From CAZVLQ01 sp964628185 (GTDB lineage: Bacteria; Pseudomonadota; Zetaproteobacteria; Mariprofundales; Mariprofundaceae): a stretch of 64,000 nucleotides of DNA. The notes beneath the pieces were generated by a model that saw only the letters and a list, made by a program, of their open reading frames with translations, was not told where the DNA came from and ran no database searches. Positions 15,988 to 24,034 of the stretch are shown one piece after another. A program made the translations under genes and the position numbers. Within the stretch, counting starts at the first letter, position 1. Each line of letters starts with the position of its first letter. Where the stretch lies: the NCBI GenBank assembly GCA_964628185.1, contig CAZVLQ010000001.1:1-64000 (forward strand), in the 5' to 3' direction.

Positions 15988-17108
15988 ATGCAATGACTGA
16001 CTCGAACCGAACCCGTATCAAAGCGCTGGAAGCCGAAGTCAAACGACTGAAAGCGAAACTGTCACGGGCCAAAGCGAACACGGAAGAGCAGGGCAGGGCG
16101 CGCCAGGCCATGCTTTTCATGCTCGAGGACATGAATGAATCCCGGGCGGCGATTGAAACGGCCAAACGGGAGTGGGAAACCACCTTCGACGCTGTCAGCG
16201 ATCCCATTTTTTTGCATGATTGCGATGGCAGCATCATCCGCGCCAACCGCGCTTATGCCGAACATGCCGGTTGCTCGATCGAGGCCATGATCGGGAAACG
16301 CTACTGGGATGTATTTCCGAAAGGCGGCAGCCAGTCTGCGGCCTGCCATGCGGCACCACAGAACGGCGAGACCGAAGAGGAAATCACGCTTGAATCCGGT
16401 GAGACCTTTCTCTCCCGCGCCTATCCGGTGCTCGATGATAAGGGAAAATGCATCTATACCATTCATCTGCTGCGCGATATCAGCGAACGCAAGCACGCGG
16501 AAATTGCCATTGAACAAAGCAGGAATGAATTCAGGGCGGCTCTGGAAGCCACCATTGCGGCGGCGGGCAAGGCCGTGGGAGCGAGAGACCCGTATACGGC
16601 CGGTCACCAGTTGCGGGTGGCGCAGCTGGCCGGCGCCATCGGGCGTGAACTGGGCCTGGAGGAGGCGTGTATCAAGGGTATCTCCATGGGCGCCATGATT
16701 CACGACATCGGCAAGATCCATATTCCCGCCGAACTGCTCTCCAAGCCGGGCAGGTTGACCGAAATCGAGTTTTCCATGATGAAGACGCACACGGAAGTCG
16801 GCTACGATATTCTCAGGGATATTCCTTTTCCATGGCCGGTGGCGGATATCGCCCATCAGCACCACGAACGGCTGGATGGTTCCGGCTACCCTCAGGGCCT
16901 GAAGGATAATGACATCTGCCTGGAGGCTCGTATCGTCGCCGTGGCTGATGTGGTGGAGGCGATGAGTTCCCACCGTCCCTACCGGCCGGGCCTGGGCATT
17001 GACAAGGCACTGGGCGAAATTCGCAATCACGGGGGTAAATTCTATGATTCACGGGCGGTGGATGCCTGTGTGCGACTGTTCACCGAGAAACGCTTCAAAT
17101 TCGTATAA
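15984..17108 (+). CDS. PAS / HD-GYP cyclic-di-GMP phosphodiesterase
   Basis: An N-terminal coiled coil (about 8-60) precedes a PAS domain (about 60-172, ending LLRDISERKH) and a complete HD-GYP domain (about 180-374). The HD pair is His240-Asp241 in MIHDIGK, with HQHHERLDGSGYPQG carrying GYP at 301-303. Such domains hydrolyse c-di-GMP, which makes this the only clear enzymatic output at the 3' end of the signalling block. GTG at 15984 overlaps the previous stop; ATG at 15993 is an alternative start giving three fewer residues. Coupling with the PAS-GAF-PAS gene suggests one reports to the other. Confidence 0.88.
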   Translation: MNAMTDSNRTRIKALEAEVKRLKAKLSRAKANTEEQGRARQAMLFMLEDMNESRAAIETAKREWETTFDAVSDPIFLHDCDGSIIRANRAYAEHAGCSIEAMIGKRYWDVFPKGGSQSAACHAAPQNGETEEEITLESGETFLSRAYPVLDDKGKCIYTIHLLRDISERKHAEIAIEQSRNEFRAALEATIAAAGKAVGARDPYTAGHQLRVAQLAGAIGRELGLEEACIKGISMGAMIHDIGKIHIPAELLSKPGRLTEIEFSMMKTHTEVGYDILRDIPFPWPVADIAHQHHERLDGSGYPQGLKDNDICLEARIVAVADVVEAMSSHRPYRPGLGIDKALGEIRNHGGKFYDSRAVDACVRLFTEKRFKFV

Positions 17109-17116
17109 AAGGCGCC

Positions 17117-17421
17117 AGGAGCCTGTGGGATTGACGGAATCCAAGCACGTTCTTGATGATGCCGAAGACCGGTTCCACCGTGCATTTGCGTTTGGCATAA
17201 ATCTCTTTGCCTTGTTTGCCCTGTAAGTCGTACTGCATACAGGCAACAAGGTCATTCGCATCGGGTTTCGGCATATCCTGGTTGTCCATGAAACGCTCCA
17301 GCAAGGGCGGATGGTGTGATTCACGCTTGCTGGCAATCAGCGGAGCAATCTCATGCTCATGCTCATGACAATGCTTTACATTCTTTTCACTGAAATACCC
17401 CGTGTCGGTCACCAGCGTGTG
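17117..17421 (-). pseudogene. IS1182-like transposase remnant
   Basis: Minus-strand translation gives the C-terminal part of a DDE transposase: TLVTDTGYFSEKNVKHC at one end and YAKRKCTVEPVFGIIKNVLG at the other, as in IS1182-type enzymes. Only about 100 residues remain. The element end AGGAGCCTGTGGGATTGA (17117-17134) lies 8 bases after the HD-GYP stop and matches the terminal repeat of the MITE-like elements at 15 of 18 positions. The 5' two-thirds of the transposase and the other end are missing. The remnant stops abruptly at about 17421 beside the sequence ATTGGGGTCAGGTCTAGG. Confidence 0.75.
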
Positions 17422-17548
17422 AAAATTGGGGTCAGGTCTAGGATTGAAGTATCTATTTTAATTCATGACCACCTTTCCTTTCTCAAACATAGTAATAGTT
17501 GTGTTGTGCTACATTTTATGATAATATGACACATATGGAGGTTTTGTC

Positions 17549-17776
17549 ATGAAAGCAATATCCATTCGTAAAATGCGCAGCGAGTTGGGCCATTTGGGTC
17601 AACTGGTGGATGAGGAAGGCGAAGTGGTTGTGACCAAACACGGCAAACCTATTGCGCGTCTGTTGCCGTTGAAAGGTGCGCGGCCGATGCCGGACCACGC
17701 CCCTCTCCGCTCCCGAATGCCGATATTGAAAACACCGAGTTCCGGATTGATTCGCGAGGATCGGGACGAGCGCTGA
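17549..17776 (+). CDS. Phd/YefM-type antitoxin
   Basis: A 75-residue protein with the prevent-host-death fold at the N-terminus (MKAISIRKMRSELGHLGQ, then VVVTKHGKPIARLLPL) and a short disordered tail rich in Pro, Arg and Asp. A good ribosome site (GGAG, 17536-17539) precedes the ATG. Its stop overlaps the PIN-domain toxin start by one base (TGATG). It should bind its own AT-rich upstream region and neutralise the toxin through its C-terminal tail; this is family knowledge rather than visible evidence. Confidence 0.85.
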   Translation: MKAISIRKMRSELGHLGQLVDEEGEVVVTKHGKPIARLLPLKGARPMPDHAPLRSRMPILKTPSSGLIREDRDER

Positions 17777-18204
17777 TGCTGATTTATCTCGATACCAGCG
17801 CTCTGGCTAAATGGTATCTGAATGAGGAAAATAGCGATGCATTTGCTGACTGGATCGGGAAACAGGACGATGTGCATATCAGCAGTCTGACTGCTACGGA
17901 AATGCGCTGTCTTCTCGCCCGCCGCAAGCGGGAAGGTGATATTTCAACCGAACTCGAACAGCAAATTTTTGCCGCGTTTACCGAAGATATGGAACATGGA
18001 TATCTCTCTCTACATGCGCTCAACCATGAGCATGCCATGGCTGCTATTCGGCTCATTGATCAATTGCCACAGCATGCATTACGAACTCTGGATACCATGC
18101 ATCTTGCGATTGCCCGCGGCATCGGGGCAGGCACGATTGCTACGGCAGACCACATCATGTCCGAAGCGGCCAAATCAATGGCTATGGATGTGGTGATGTT
18201 TTGA
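17776..18204 (+). CDS. PIN-domain toxin (VapC-like)
   Basis: A 142-residue PIN-domain ribonuclease. The acidic residues expected for metal binding are present: Asp in YLDTSALAKWY, Glu in SSLTATEMRCL, Asp in LRTLDTMHLA and Asp in IATADHIM. It is coupled to the Phd-type antitoxin by a one-base overlap, so the two form a toxin-antitoxin operon. VapC-type toxins usually cleave tRNA or rRNA, but the target cannot be told here. The locus sits directly beside a transposase remnant, consistent with gain by transfer. Confidence 0.87.
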   Translation: MLIYLDTSALAKWYLNEENSDAFADWIGKQDDVHISSLTATEMRCLLARRKREGDISTELEQQIFAAFTEDMEHGYLSLHALNHEHAMAAIRLIDQLPQHALRTLDTMHLAIARGIGAGTIATADHIMSEAAKSMAMDVVMF

Positions 18205-18205
18205 C

Positions 18206-18571
18206 TTATTTGAACATCCCCAAAAACGGCATGATGGATAGATAGAGAATCAGGAGTACTGCCGCCAGATAGATGGCGGCAAGCAGCGGGGCCTCCCTTA
18301 CCTTGTCCAGGACGGTTCGCTGCTCACCCTGTTGCCGCAGTTGTTCGTATGTCTGTCTTGCACTTTTCCGGCGTTGTTGCTGATAGGCGTCAATCAACGA
18401 TCTGGCCTCTTCCAGTTGTTCCTCACCGTGCAGCCAGATGGCAGGCAGAGAGATGCCCCAGCTACCGGCGCCGGTTTCATAGAAATCGATGCCGTGGTCG
18501 TGCAACAGTCCACGTACCTCATCGGCTTCATCCGCCGGAACATTGCGTAGCCTGAACAGCAATTCAGCCAT
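18206..18571 (-). CDS. DUF6164-like small membrane protein
   Basis: A 121-residue protein with an N-terminal soluble ferredoxin-like or DUF2007-like region (LLFRLRNVPADEADEVRGLL, DFYETGAGSWGIS), a basic coiled linker rich in Gln and Arg, and one C-terminal transmembrane helix (LLAAIYLAAVLLILYLSIMPF). The pattern fits the DUF6164 family, whose function is unknown to me. It is convergent with the PIN toxin gene, the two ending one base apart. Confidence 0.7.
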   Translation of the reverse strand: MAELLFRLRNVPADEADEVRGLLHDHGIDFYETGAGSWGISLPAIWLHGEEQLEEARSLIDAYQQQRRKSARQTYEQLRQQGEQRTVLDKVREAPLLAAIYLAAVLLILYLSIMPFLGMFK

Positions 18572-18578
18572 GCGTTTT

Positions 18579-18614
18579 TACATGTTTGGTCAAGAACCTA
18601 TCCAGTTGATCCGC
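18579..18614 (-). repeat. 36-bp direct repeat flanking hicBA, left copy
   Basis: This segment matches 19260-19295 at 28 of 36 positions in the same orientation. Read on the minus strand it encodes DQLDRFLTKHV, against NQLDRFLARHV in the other copy. The two copies bracket the hicBA pair, so they look like duplicated 3' ends left by a recombination event. Confidence 0.5.
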
Positions 18615-18650
18615 AAAAGATTTTCAATTATTTCGATCTTGTTTTGATAG

Positions 18651-18968
18651 TCAGCTGTTGGCAAGTTTATAGAGCATATATTGATTGAGGCTAACGCCTT
18701 CCGTCTTGGATTCCAGCGCCAGCCGCGCATGCAGACTTTTCGGCATGCGAAGGGTGATCTTACCGCTGGCGCTGGGGATGCCGGAAGGCGCCGGAACCGG
18801 TCTGTTCTCGGCATTCAATGCTTCAAGATAGGATTCAACGGCAACCCGCACCTCGCGCACGGCTTCTTCCTCACTGTTACCGAAAGCCGAACAACCCGGA
18901 AGATCGGGCACGATAGCGATATAGCCTTCATCTTCATCACTGTAGAAAATTTCAAACGGATAACGCAT
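18651..18968 (-). CDS. hicB: HicB-family antitoxin
   Basis: A 105-residue antitoxin with the HicB fold at the N-terminus (FEIFYSDEDEGYIAIVPDLP, then GCSAFGNSEEEAVREV) and a ribbon-helix-helix segment at the C-terminus (ITLRMPKSLHARLALES). I chose the ATG at 18968 because a GGAGG lies five bases before it. The in-frame ATG at 18980 overlaps hicA and has no such site. The gene starts one base after the hicA stop, the standard hicA-hicB order, and its product should block the HicA active site and repress the operon. Confidence 0.88.
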   Translation of the reverse strand: MRYPFEIFYSDEDEGYIAIVPDLPGCSAFGNSEEEAVREVRVAVESYLEALNAENRPVPAPSGIPSASGKITLRMPKSLHARLALESKTEGVSLNQYMLYKLANS

Positions 18969-18969
18969 A

Positions 18970-19209
18970 TCAGCCTCCATACTTGTCCATCATTTCAATG
19001 AGCTGCCGCACCTGGTATGGCTTGGCTTTGCCCTTTATGTCCTGAAAATTGAGCAATACAGGTTCATCTGGCCGGGCATAGGTTCGATGCGATCCGGACT
19101 GTCCACGCAATCGAAAACCAATATTTTCCGCTATTTTGCAAACGTCATCAAAACGCACATTAGCTGGATTGTTTCGTATTGCCCGGACCAGCTTTTCCAG
19201 TTTACTCAT
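18970..19209 (-). CDS. hicA: HicA-family mRNA interferase toxin
   Basis: A 79-residue protein with the dsRNA-binding-like HicA fold. The catalytic His is in GQSGSHRTYARP, preceded by NVRFDDVCKIAENIGF. HicA toxins cleave mRNA independently of the ribosome. Two direct copies of ATATGGT at 19214-19220 and 19226-19232, twelve bases apart, lie just upstream and could be HicB operator half-sites; this is inference. The cassette is bracketed by the 36-bp imperfect repeats at 18579 and 19260. Confidence 0.88.
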   Translation of the reverse strand: MSKLEKLVRAIRNNPANVRFDDVCKIAENIGFRLRGQSGSHRTYARPDEPVLLNFQDIKGKAKPYQVRQLIEMMDKYGG

Positions 19210-19256
19210 GCCGATATGGTATCATATATGGTGGCGTAGTAAACTAGAAATTCTTT

Positions 19257-19454
19257 TTATACATGCCGGGCCAAGAATCTATCCAGCTGATTGGCGACCA
19301 GTATCAGCGGCACGCCGGTACGCCTTGCCGCCCTGAACAAAATATCCTTGATGACCACGGGACAAGCATCCGTATCGACCCATATCTTTATGTCACATAT
19401 ACAACGGGGCATTGTTGTTTTCCCATTTACAAACTCTCCATTTTCATCGTACAT
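19257..19454 (-). pseudogene. Truncated DUF188 (YaiI/YqxD-like) gene
   Basis: The middle of this 65-residue frame matches the start of YaiI-type proteins: IKIWVDTDACPVVIKDILFR followed by AARRTGVPLILVANQ. Full members run to about 150 residues, but here the match stops after VANQ, and the frame ends with LDRFLARHV, which belongs to the 36-bp repeat shared with 18579-18614. The 3' two-thirds have therefore been replaced or lost. The N-terminal extension before IKIWV is also unlike the family. Most likely not functional. Confidence 0.6.
19260..19295 (-). repeat. 36-bp direct repeat flanking hicBA, right copy
   Basis: Right-hand partner of 18579-18614 (28 of 36 identical, same orientation). It overlaps the 3' end of the truncated DUF188 frame and supplies that frame's foreign C-terminal residues. 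Confidence 0.5.
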
Positions 19455-19665
19455 TGATACAAGCTGGCAACATTGACAATCATTGTATGTGCCCGCAGGT
19501 AAAAAGATGTGTTGCTATTGTCGGTTCTTCTCAATACAGTGCCGCCACTTCAAGCGGCTTCTCTCTGATCGTTCGCCGCTCCTCCGCGAATCGCGGGATG
19601 TAATAACACGCCAGACCCAGATCAGTCCGGTTATCTCCGGCGGGTCGGCATTGGAATGTAATAAC

Positions 19666-20967
19666 ATGACATTTGAAAAACTCGGACTCTCGGAAGAGAT
19701 CCTCCGCGCTGTGCGCGGGCAGGGGTATAGCAAGCCCACACCTATCCAGGCGCAGGCGATTCCTGTCATTCTGGAGGGGCGCGACATCATGGCCGCGGCC
19801 CAGACCGGAACCGGCAAGACTGCCGGATTTACGTTGCCGATACTCAAGCGGCTGCAAGACAAACAGGCCGGGCATGGCAAGCGGCCAATCCGCGTGCTTG
19901 TTATCACGCCCACACGCGAACTCGCCGCTCAGGTGGGTGAGAGCATTGCCACCTACGGTCAATACCTGTCAATGCGTTCGACTGTTATTTTTGGTGGTGC
20001 AGGCATTCAGCCACAGATCACCAAATTGCGTCGCGGCGTGGATATTCTTGTCGCCACGCCGGGGCGCCTGCTTGACCTGGTCAACCGGAAAGCAGCCGAT
20101 CTGTCCAGGGTAGAGATGCTGGTCCTCGATGAAGCGGACCGCATGCTCGACATGGGCTTTATTCACGACATCCGCAAAGTGCTGGCGTTGTTGCCGAAAA
20201 ATCGCCAGAGCCTGCTGTTCTCGGCGACTTTCTCCAACGACATCAAGAAACTCGCCAGCGGCATGTTGCACTCGCCGGTGCTGGTCGAGGTGGCGCGCAA
20301 CGAAACGGTCGGGCTGATCCATCAGGTGGTGCATCCGGTCGGAAAGTCGAACAAGCGCGCTCTGCTTTCTCATCTGATTACCAGTCAGGACTGGAGACAG
20401 GCGCTGGTATTTACCCGAACCAAACACGGCGCCAATCGCCTGACCGAGCAACTTGGCAAGGATGGCATTCATGCTGCGGCGATTCACGGCAACAAGAGCC
20501 AGACAGCGCGCACCAGGGCGCTGGCCGGTTTTAAACAGGGTAAAATTCGGATCCTGGTTGCCACGGATATCGCAGCACGCGGGCTGGACATCGACCAGCT
20601 GCCGCATGTTGTGAACTACGAACTGCCGCATGTGCCGGAAGATTATGTGCACCGTATCGGGCGCACCGGCCGCGCCGGGCGTACCGGTGAGGCTCTGTCG
20701 CTGGTCTGCGGCGAAGAAATGAATCTGTTGGCGGGAATTGAGAAGTTGATTCGCAAGAGGGTTTCGGTTGTCGAAGTGCCGGGATTTACTCCTGATTCAG
20801 CAGCCTTGAGCGGGCATAATGAAGGGGTCCGTTCAGGATCACGGAGTCGGCATTCGCGAAATCAGTCTTCGCGCAAGGGGCAGGGCGGACAGGGCAAGGC
20901 ATCGTATCCGGGCGGTTCCCGGTCGCGTCGCCGGCATCGCCGCGCCCGGTCGGCGCCCACAGCATAA
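19666..20967 (+). CDS. rhlE: DEAD-box RNA helicase, RhlE-like
   Basis: An ATP-dependent RNA helicase of about 433 residues, active in RNA remodelling such as ribosome assembly or degradosome work. Motifs are in order: Q motif (GYSKPTPIQ), Walker A AQTGTGKT at 45-52, PTRELA, DEAD at 155-158, SAT, ARGLD and HRIGRTGRAGR. It ends with a basic, Ser/Arg/Gly-rich tail typical of RhlE. The open frame runs back to 19483, but homology begins at the ATG at 19666 (MTFEKLGLSEEI). About 200 bases upstream hold no other recognisable gene. Confidence 0.92.
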   Translation: MTFEKLGLSEEILRAVRGQGYSKPTPIQAQAIPVILEGRDIMAAAQTGTGKTAGFTLPILKRLQDKQAGHGKRPIRVLVITPTRELAAQVGESIATYGQYLSMRSTVIFGGAGIQPQITKLRRGVDILVATPGRLLDLVNRKAADLSRVEMLVLDEADRMLDMGFIHDIRKVLALLPKNRQSLLFSATFSNDIKKLASGMLHSPVLVEVARNETVGLIHQVVHPVGKSNKRALLSHLITSQDWRQALVFTRTKHGANRLTEQLGKDGIHAAAIHGNKSQTARTRALAGFKQGKIRILVATDIAARGLDIDQLPHVVNYELPHVPEDYVHRIGRTGRAGRTGEALSLVCGEEMNLLAGIEKLIRKRVSVVEVPGFTPDSAALSGHNEGVRSGSRSRHSRNQSSRKGQGGQGKASYPGGSRSRRRHRRARSAPTA

Positions 20968-20987
20968 TTCGCGGATGATTTTCTGCG

Positions 20988-21509
20988 TCAGAAGGCTTGC
21001 CGTGGCGGTGAGAGGTGTTCCACGATCATCCGGGTCGCCTGGTCTTTTTTCAACTGGTCACGGGGCAGAATGAAATTCGCGCATTCCGCATAGAGCGGAT
21101 GGCGAACCCTGGCCAGCTCGCGCAGTTTTTCCAGCGCATCGCCGGCGGCTACCAGCGGACGGTTCGTATCGCCTTCAATGCGCCGGGCCAGAAATTCCGG
21201 TTCGGCCTTCAGCCAGATGACCGGAGGATGCTGTTTCAGCAGCACGCGATTCTCCGCCGACAGCACAACGCCGCCGCCGGTGGCAATCACCGCTCGCCGC
21301 CGGATGGCTTTGCTCAGCGCCTTGTGCTCCAGCCTGCGGAACTCGCATTCTCCATGGCGCGAGAAAATTTCAGGAATACCCAGGCCGGTTTCTTTTACGA
21401 TGTATTCATCCAGATCGATCAGCGGGAGTTCAAGACGGGTTGCAAGCCTTCTGCCGATGCTGCTTTTGCCCGAACCCATAAGCCCGATTAACACAACACG
21501 GGGAACCAC
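20988..21509 (-). CDS. aroK: Shikimate kinase
   Basis: It phosphorylates shikimate to shikimate-3-phosphate in aromatic amino-acid synthesis. The 173-residue protein has Walker A GLMGSGKSS near the N-terminus, the shikimate-binding acidic motif LIDLDEYI, RRLEHKAL, the glycine-rich ATGGGVVL and the lid segment TNRPLV. The usual aroB partner is not adjacent: the neighbour upstream is a two-helix membrane protein, and rhlE converges from the other side 20 bases away. Confidence 0.93.
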   Translation of the reverse strand: MVPRVVLIGLMGSGKSSIGRRLATRLELPLIDLDEYIVKETGLGIPEIFSRHGECEFRRLEHKALSKAIRRRAVIATGGGVVLSAENRVLLKQHPPVIWLKAEPEFLARRIEGDTNRPLVAAGDALEKLRELARVRHPLYAECANFILPRDQLKKDQATRMIVEHLSPPRQAF

Positions 21510-21548
21510 CTTTTCTCCTTTTCCTCCGGCCGGTCCGGCAATTCGCGA

Positions 21549-21974
21549 TTATGGCGTTGTAGAGGAGGTCCCGGTCGGTTCCCGCCCGGCTGTTTCCGGT
21601 GCGTTTTGCAATTCAAGCGGTTCCGAGCACTCAGGGCAATCATGCCACTGGGGGAGCTCACTCTTTTTTTCAAGTCCAATGCATATCCGGTTGTCGCATG
21701 CGGGGCATTGACCGCTGGCGTTTTCCGCTTCTTCCACCGTTTTCCAGCGTTTGAATGCAACGAGGATACCTGCAATAAAAAAGCCGGGCACCAGGATAAA
21801 GTGGGCGATCATGATGGGGATACTGAGAACGGACAGAAGCCAGTAGCCCAGCAGCGCCTTGAGTGCACGCTTTTTTCTCTCCGGGGGCGCGTAAGTGGCA
21901 AGGTGCATTTGTGCGGGCCGGTGCTTGCCTGCCTGGCTTACAAACCGGATGTTTCGCGTGATTTGTTCCGTCAT
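21549..21974 (-). CDS. Two-helix membrane protein with zinc-ribbon-like C-terminus
   Basis: A 141-residue protein. A basic N-terminal region with PPERKKRALKALLGY leads into two closely spaced transmembrane helices (about 42-77, with a VPGFF turn), then a cytoplasmic domain with CPACDNRICIG and, after about 15 residues, CPECSEPLEL. The two CxxC pairs make a rubredoxin/zinc-ribbon-like metal site. I do not recognise a named family. It lies between aroK and the ferredoxin-like gene on the same strand. Confidence 0.65.
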   Translation of the reverse strand: MTEQITRNIRFVSQAGKHRPAQMHLATYAPPERKKRALKALLGYWLLSVLSIPIMIAHFILVPGFFIAGILVAFKRWKTVEEAENASGQCPACDNRICIGLEKKSELPQWHDCPECSEPLELQNAPETAGREPTGTSSTTP

Positions 21975-22012
21975 ATTTATTTCCTTCTATTTGAGCCCGG
22001 AGGATTTACAAA

Positions 22013-23143
22013 TCATCCGGACTGCTTAATTGCTGAAACAGATGATGCAGTTCCGGTTTTTTTGACTGGCACCATGACCAGGGGTCTTGCCAGGCGGGTC
22101 GCCACGACCGGCAGTGATATGCCCGGCAGCGCTTCCAGGGCGTGCTCGGGACAGCTGGCCACGCACAACATGCATCCAGTGCAGGCATGGGGCTTGAATT
22201 CGAGCACGCTGTTTGAGCCGAACGGCCTCAGAGCAAGGGCCTGCGTCGGACACTCTTCCACGCACTGGCCGCAAGCTGTGCAGCGGGCATCCGCCTGGAT
22301 TGCGCCCAGGGGGATGCCCGGAATGTCGGGTATGGGTGTAAAATTTGGCGCCAGGCGTGGCAGAGCCCGCAAAAAAAGCTGAAGACGAATTGGAAGAGGG
22401 GATGTTTCCGGTCCCGTACCATCTTCCCGGCTTGTGGTTTCCTTGAGTTGTGCCGTGGCTTGTGCGGCGGTTTGAACCAGCGTGGGAATCAGGTTGCGGA
22501 AAAATGTGCGCCGGGCTGGTTCAGGTTCCCCGGCAGGCGCCTTTTCGTTTTCAGGTCGTTTGATCACGTGCCGGACTTCAAGGTGGACATCAAGCGCATT
22601 GTTCAGGGTGGCATAGTTCCGCTCGGTTTGTTTCAGAATCTTCTCGCCATGACGAATGGAACATGTGGCGCATTGTGTGATTCCCTCAACTTCCAGTATG
22701 CGTATGCCTTCAGACGCCATGCAGGTGAGCAGCAAAGGATCCCAGCCGGCGTGACACGGTACTTCGACATCGACGGATGCATGCGCGACTGCGCTGCATG
22801 CGGTCCGCAGCCGGGTTTTCCCGAGCCTTGCGATCTCACGTGTTTTCTCCATGACTGAAACTGGATAAACGTCGGCGTGCGAGATAGCGTCGGCGGGACA
22901 GATGCTGACGCAGGCGGTGCATTTTGTGCAATGTGTTTCGTCCAGCAGAGGGGCGTGGTCCGCGGAAAAGTTGATGGCGTCCGCAGGGCAGGTATCATGA
23001 CAAAGGGTGCATCCGGCTCCACTGCCTGAAAAGGAACGACCTCGTATATTCAGGCAATTTTCCTGGCAAATATCAGGATATGCGACCATAACACGACAAG
23101 TCTGCCACGGAAGTAAATCCGATGCATTATCGGTGTGTAACAT
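22013..23143 (-). CDS. Multi-cluster 4Fe-4S ferredoxin-like protein
   Basis: A 376-residue protein with four cysteine motifs of the CxxCxxxCP or CxxCxxCxxxCP type: two near the N-terminus (C45-C52 and C72-C82) and two near the C-terminus (CTACGQCVEECP and CTGCMLCVASCP). The middle holds further cysteines (VPCHAGWDPLLLTC, QCATCSIRHG) in a pattern reminiscent of thiol-rich electron-transfer subunits. No signal peptide is evident, so it is probably cytoplasmic. It is divergent from the tandem cytochrome and the petABC genes, which suggests a redox role linked to quinol oxidation. Start 23143 or in-frame ATG 23089 cannot be decided. Confidence 0.75.
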   Translation of the reverse strand: MLHTDNASDLLPWQTCRVMVAYPDICQENCLNIRGRSFSGSGAGCTLCHDTCPADAINFSADHAPLLDETHCTKCTACVSICPADAISHADVYPVSVMEKTREIARLGKTRLRTACSAVAHASVDVEVPCHAGWDPLLLTCMASEGIRILEVEGITQCATCSIRHGEKILKQTERNYATLNNALDVHLEVRHVIKRPENEKAPAGEPEPARRTFFRNLIPTLVQTAAQATAQLKETTSREDGTGPETSPLPIRLQLFLRALPRLAPNFTPIPDIPGIPLGAIQADARCTACGQCVEECPTQALALRPFGSNSVLEFKPHACTGCMLCVASCPEHALEALPGISLPVVATRLARPLVMVPVKKTGTASSVSAIKQSG

Positions 23144-23227
23144 GCATTTTACATATTACATTCTTGACAATAAGGGGGCAGTATGGAAACAATCGCCCCA
23201 TCTGAAGTTTGGCCGAGGGGATGAAGA

Positions 23228-23959
23228 ATGAAAGCATACCGATACCTTATTTTTGCGGGCATGGCCGTATCCGCCATGGCAATGGTTTCGCCAGTTGTTT
23301 ATGCCGGCGGAGAAATCCGCTGCCTGGTGTGCCATGATTTCACCACCGGAGAGAACAAAATTGGCCCCAGTTTGAAGGGTATTATCGGGCGCAAGGCCGG
23401 CACCTATCCGGGGTATGACTATACCTTCACCAAATACATCAAGGGTGAGCCGTGGGTGTGGACCGTGGAAAAGCTGCGCAAGTGGGACAATGACAGCGCG
23501 AAAGCGGTCAAGCAATTTACCGGCAACCCGAAGGCGGTGACGAAGATGCCGCGCCAGTCTTATATCGGCGCCGCGGAAGACAGGATTATTTCCTATATCA
23601 AGATGGCGAGCCATGGCCCCGTGCCTCCCAGCCAGGCAGGCACGGTTGCGTGTACAATGTGCCATGATTTCTCTATCGGAGTGAACAGGATTGGTCCCAG
23701 TCTGAAGGGCGTGATCGGGCGCAAGGCCGGCACCTATCCGGGATACAAGTATAAATTCACCAAGTACATCAAGGGTGAGCCCTGGGTATGGACCGAGGAG
23801 AAAATTCGCAAGTGGGACAGCAACAGCGAAAAGGCGATCAAGGAGTTCACCGGTAACCCTGATGCACGCACCCGGATGCCGCCACAGCATCGCACCGGGG
23901 CTTCCGAGGATGATATTATCGCTTTTATCAAGATAACCAGCGAGAACCAGGGCAAATAA
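23228..23959 (+). CDS. Dihaem cytochrome c with tandem-duplicated domains
   Basis: A signal peptide (about 1-27, ending VYAGG) precedes two class-I cytochrome c domains with a period of 110 residues. Haem motifs are CLVCH (32-36) and CTMCH (142-146), and the axial Met residues are probably Met107 and Met217. The two halves are very similar over their whole length, sharing IGPSLKG, IGRKAGTYPGY and FTKYIKGEPWVWT, so the duplication looks comparatively recent. It lies 75 bases before petA, so it is a plausible periplasmic electron acceptor from the bc1 complex. Confidence 0.88.
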   Translation: MKAYRYLIFAGMAVSAMAMVSPVVYAGGEIRCLVCHDFTTGENKIGPSLKGIIGRKAGTYPGYDYTFTKYIKGEPWVWTVEKLRKWDNDSAKAVKQFTGNPKAVTKMPRQSYIGAAEDRIISYIKMASHGPVPPSQAGTVACTMCHDFSIGVNRIGPSLKGVIGRKAGTYPGYKYKFTKYIKGEPWVWTEEKIRKWDSNSEKAIKEFTGNPDARTRMPPQHRTGASEDDIIAFIKITSENQGK

Positions 23960-24034
23960 CCATACAGCAGGCTGGCGGAACGGGTGCAGCGTTTTCCGGC
24001 TTAAAGTTTGTTGCATTGAATATTGGAGGCGTGA

